9,287 nucleotides of DNA, taken from positions 1 through 9,287 of the forward strand of contig JAKASH010000079.1 in NCBI GenBank assembly GCA_021828225.1, written 5' to 3'. Made by a program: the position numbers and the translations under genes. Source of the DNA: Acidobacteriota bacterium. GTDB lineage: Bacteria; Acidobacteriota; Terriglobia; UBA7540. A model generated the notes under the pieces. It saw nothing but the letters and a program-made list of their open reading frames with translations. It was not told where the DNA came from and searched no databases. Below, one piece after another: positions 7,330 through 9,287 of this stretch; positions within the stretch are counted from its first letter, which is position 1; every line of letters begins with the position of its first letter.

Positions 7330-7346
7330 ATAGTGTACGACACTAT
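7330..7346. promoter_or_regulatory. Palindromic operator upstream of the antitoxin
   Basis: ATAGTGT (7330-7336) and ACACTAT (7340-7346) are perfect inverted arms around ACG. On the - strand TATAGT (7347-7342) can serve as a -10 box inside the palindrome; TTGACT lies upstream of it but at 22 bases, too far for a standard -35. TAGTGT/ACACTA palindromes of this type commonly precede autoregulated toxin-antitoxin genes. The site ends 18 bases before the ATG, so a bound ribbon-helix-helix dimer would block transcription. Confidence 0.65.
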
Positions 7347-7524
7347 ACGCTTGGCTAGCCACGGGCCACAGTCAACGCCTTCCTGACCATGACCCCTTTG
7401 ATGCAGGACGAGTCCACGGTTAACCTGAAATTCGCCTGACCGTGACTCTCAACCCATCACCGAGGCAAGTTGCTGCCGCATCCTGCCGCGTGCAAACCTG
7501 CCCTCCAAGCAAAGCTTGTTCGCT

Positions 7525-8541
7525 TTATTGCCGCAAGGCTTCCTGCAAGCGAGGTAGGTATAGATCTTCCTGGAGGCCGAAAAGAAAGGGAACAGCTCTA
7601 ATGCCATTCGGTTCCAAAGTAATTCTGATGAGCTGCGTGGCATTAGGATCGAGTACGATGATTCTTAGCTGAGTGTTCCAGAGCTGTGAAGCCTTGAGCC
7701 GAGTCAGGACGTCGTAATCCCGAAACGAGTAACCAACGAAAACACAAGACTCCGCCGACATTAAACACCGCTGAAGGTAGTCGTAAGCTGTGAAGTAAGG
7801 GTCATCGATTGCGACTTTTCTAGTCGCTGGATAGATAAGGACATTCTCAATAGCAGGGTCATTCTGTGCGTAAACCGGGCGGACCTTAATTACCCGGTGT
7901 CCTTGCCTGACCCAAGTCGTCGATCCGTGCAGTTTGAAGAGCACAACGGTTTTATCACCGGACGAGGCCTGAGTAGACAACCCATCGAACGCCGAGCGAT
8001 CCCAGTAGTATTCCATCCCAAACGGGTCGTTAACGAAACCATCAACAAGCTTAACCTTCTCCCAGTTGCAGAACTCCTCAACGGCTGGATCGTAGTTTGT
8101 GGTAAATACCACCCACAGATTCGGGGTCGGAGAGACCGTCGCAAAAAGCCTTTCATAGTTTTGTATGGCGAAAGAGTTAAGGATCAACGCCCGATAGTGC
8201 TGGAACACCTTCTGCTTGACCCAATCGGCTGTCCTTCTCGCGCTGGAGGGTAATCTGTTCAGTACCTCTCGGATTGCGTCGTCGCGAATCAATGAAGTCT
8301 CCAGCTGCGGGGAAGCAGTTCTTATGGCGCCCATAACCGGTTCAGGAGACAGCCCTGGAAGATAGTCCTTGGATGCCAGGGCATCCAATTCCTGAAGCAG
8401 GAATTCAAGATCCTTCTGCTTGCTGACTATCGCCTCGAAAAGGTGCTTGTCTGGGGGGCTGTCCCTCATTAGGCTATCGACAAACTCACCCATGAGCATC
8501 TTGTCTAAGGGTTTGCTTGCCCCAGCTCCGAGGAAAACCAA
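7525..8541 (-). CDS. SIR2-like domain protein, putative NAD-hydrolysing effector
   Basis: This frame of 338 residues carries the features of the SIR2_2-type (SIR2-like) family. It has a Rossmann GAGAS loop (5-9), FTTNYD (146-151, with N149), KLHGS (203-207, with H205) and FVGYSFRDYD (268-277). N149 and H205 are the usual catalytic pair of NADase-active SIR2 domains. Between residues 20 and 140 it is helical and charged, without a recognised domain; no signal peptide, membrane segment or extra C-terminal domain is seen, so it is a single-domain cytoplasmic protein. Related SIR2-like proteins act in anti-phage defence by depleting NAD, but this one has no TIR, HerA, Argonaute or other known partner in the window. 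The start is doubtful: TTG at 8541 is the first standard start in the frame and has no good ribosome site, while a strong AGGAGA/ATG at 8573 is out of frame. Its lower GC content suggests acquisition by transfer. Confidence 0.8.
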   Translation of the reverse strand: MVFLGAGASKPLDKMLMGEFVDSLMRDSPPDKHLFEAIVSKQKDLEFLLQELDALASKDYLPGLSPEPVMGAIRTASPQLETSLIRDDAIREVLNRLPSSARRTADWVKQKVFQHYRALILNSFAIQNYERLFATVSPTPNLWVVFTTNYDPAVEEFCNWEKVKLVDGFVNDPFGMEYYWDRSAFDGLSTQASSGDKTVVLFKLHGSTTWVRQGHRVIKVRPVYAQNDPAIENVLIYPATRKVAIDDPYFTAYDYLQRCLMSAESCVFVGYSFRDYDVLTRLKASQLWNTQLRIIVLDPNATQLIRITLEPNGIRAVPFLFGLQEDLYLPRLQEALRQ

Positions 8542-8573
8542 GCCGCGGGTTCCGACAATCTTGGCTCGTCCAT
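8505..8573 (-). other. Out-of-frame start signal / possible leader ORF before the SIR2 gene
   Basis: On the - strand AGGAGA (8585-8580) precedes ATG (8573-8571) by 6 bases, a textbook start. Its frame (MDEPRLSEPAAW onward) runs 22 codons to TAG at 8507-8505, overlapping the first 37 bases of the SIR2 frame in another phase. One added base, or two fewer, between 8573 and 8541 would join it to LVFLGAGAS. It is thus either the true start with a frameshift, or a short coupled leader peptide. I cannot tell which from one sequence. Confidence 0.45.
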
Positions 8574-8661
8574 CTCGTGTCTCCTGAAGATTGCGATAGC
8601 AAGTGTAGCGACAATCGCAGCCACATTCTACAACGAAGCAATATATGGTGTTATAACGAGA

Positions 8662-9287
8662 CTACGAAAATCTTGTTCGTTTCCACAGCAGCACGGCGCC
8701 GGCGACGAGGAGGGACAGGGTGGCGGCCAGCAGGACAATAATCCAGACGGGGTGCAGGGCGATGGGCGGGCGATGGGTTCCGTGGGCCAGCCAGACAAAG
8801 ATTCCGACGGCTGCGACGACGATGGCGACGTCCCACCACCGCCAGCCGTGCGCCCGCGCCGCCATCACGTCTTCGCCAGCCTGCGAGCGGAAGACCTCAT
8901 CTTGATCCAGACCATAGCGGTCGCACTCGCGTTCAATCGCCTCGCTCCACGACACGTGTTCGGCGGCGGGCGCTGCGGCACTGCTGATGGCCAGCGCGCC
9001 CAGAATCATCACCACCGACCCGGCAACTACCATCACCTGCGCTGCCGTGCCGCGACCGGCCAACTCGCTGAAAACCAGCGCGCCCCACGCCAGTCCCCAA
9101 AGCTGGTTGGTGTTGGAGAGCGGAATGCCGCGCCCGATGCCGATATACTTTGCGGCGTATTGCTGGAATAGGTCGCCCAGCACCCAGCAGAAGCCTCCCA
9201 GGAACAGCCAGAAGAGCGCCGGGCGCGCTTTCGCCAAGTCAATGAGCACGGGGTGCAGGCCGCCGCGACGGCGCCCTCCACGCCGTC
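8662..9287 (-). CDS. DMT/GRP-type transporter, C-terminal part (5' end outside window)
   Basis: This frame is open to the window edge, so the gene is cut at its 5' end. The GTG at 9249 is only the first possible start inside the window and is probably internal, since the frame upstream reads on as an Arg/Gly-rich loop. The visible part has five hydrophobic segments (numbered from 9249: about 11-32, 48-65, 70-90, 139-157 and 168-190), as expected for the second half of a ten-helix drug/metabolite-superfamily carrier. GDLFQQYAAKYIGIGRGIPLSNTNQLWG resembles the GRP (glucose/ribose porter-like) branch. Between helices three and four lies a charged soluble stretch (about 94-136, EHVSWSEAIERECDRYG onward) that is not usual for small DMT proteins. 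The substrate cannot be named. Its stop is 120 bases upstream of the SIR2 start, same strand. Confidence 0.7.
   Translation of the reverse strand, partial: RRGGRRRGGLHPVLIDLAKARPALFWLFLGGFCWVLGDLFQQYAAKYIGIGRGIPLSNTNQLWGLAWGALVFSELAGRGTAAQVMVVAGSVVMILGALAISSAAAPAAEHVSWSEAIERECDRYGLDQDEVFRSQAGEDVMAARAHGWRWWDVAIVVAAVGIFVWLAHGTHRPPIALHPVWIIVLLAATLSLLVAGAVLLWKRTRFS

Noticed and set aside
7312..7362. Longer antitoxin starting at 7362
   Set aside because: The extra 17 codons would cover the palindromic operator and lack a ribosome site, whereas 7311 has GGAGAG at 8 bases.
7506..7518. Hairpin CAAGC-AAA-GCTTG downstream of the SIR2 stop as terminator
   Set aside because: The stem is only 5 bp and no T-run follows on the - strand.
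7363..7524. Toxin gene between the SIR2 gene and the antitoxin
   Set aside because: 162 bases are too short for a full toxin, and I could read no recognisable toxin fragment in either strand.
7075..8541. A complete Thoeris-type or other named defence operon
   Set aside because: Only the SIR2-like gene is present; no TIR, HerA, Argonaute or nuclease gene is visible, and the antitoxin is not a known partner.

Overview
The window looks like chromosomal DNA of an Acidobacteriota-type (Terriglobia-like) bacterium. This is inferred from the GC-rich coding style, a long secreted tricorn-type protease, a molybdate regulator made of an excisionase-like helix-turn-helix fused to a Mop/TOBE domain, and two kinds of intergenic repeat that I associate with these genomes. 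No rRNA, tRNA or CRISPR array is visible.

Layout. Positions 1-231 are non-coding and begin with two short hairpins. A complete tricorn-like protease gene follows at 232-3609. The 298 bp gap 3610-3907 holds a periodic 'TCTGCGCC' repeat, a large nested inverted repeat (3719-3807), and a sigma70-like promoter whose -10 box is overlapped by an A/T-rich inverted repeat. Next comes a molybdenum uptake locus on the + strand: a HTH-Mop regulator (3908-4363), then modA (4471-5277), modB (5274-5936) and modC (5939-7024). modA and modB overlap by 4 bp, and modB and modC are 2 bp apart. The regulator probably senses molybdate or a related oxyanion and controls its own promoter. With only 107 bp and no clear promoter or terminator before modA, one transcript could cover all four genes.

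From 7075 the genes run on the - strand and the DNA becomes visibly less GC-rich: by hand count 29/60 G+C at 7741-7800 against 41/60 at 6361-6420. This small accessory block holds a CopG/BrnA-type antitoxin gene without a visible toxin partner (7075-7311), preceded by a perfect palindromic operator, and a stand-alone SIR2-like (SIR2_2-type) putative NAD-hydrolysing protein (7525-8541). The best Shine-Dalgarno/ATG pair upstream of the SIR2 gene is out of frame with it, so either it starts at a poor TTG, or a frameshift lies at its 5' end, or a short leader ORF precedes it. The window ends inside a DMT/GRP-type membrane transporter whose N-terminal half lies beyond 9287.

Best candidates for a second look are the SIR2 gene with its ambiguous start, the orphan antitoxin with its intact operator, the promoter/operator of the molybdate regulator, and the unexplained nested inverted repeat. 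I see no complete new multi-gene system, and the SIR2 protein has no recognisable defence partner inside this window.
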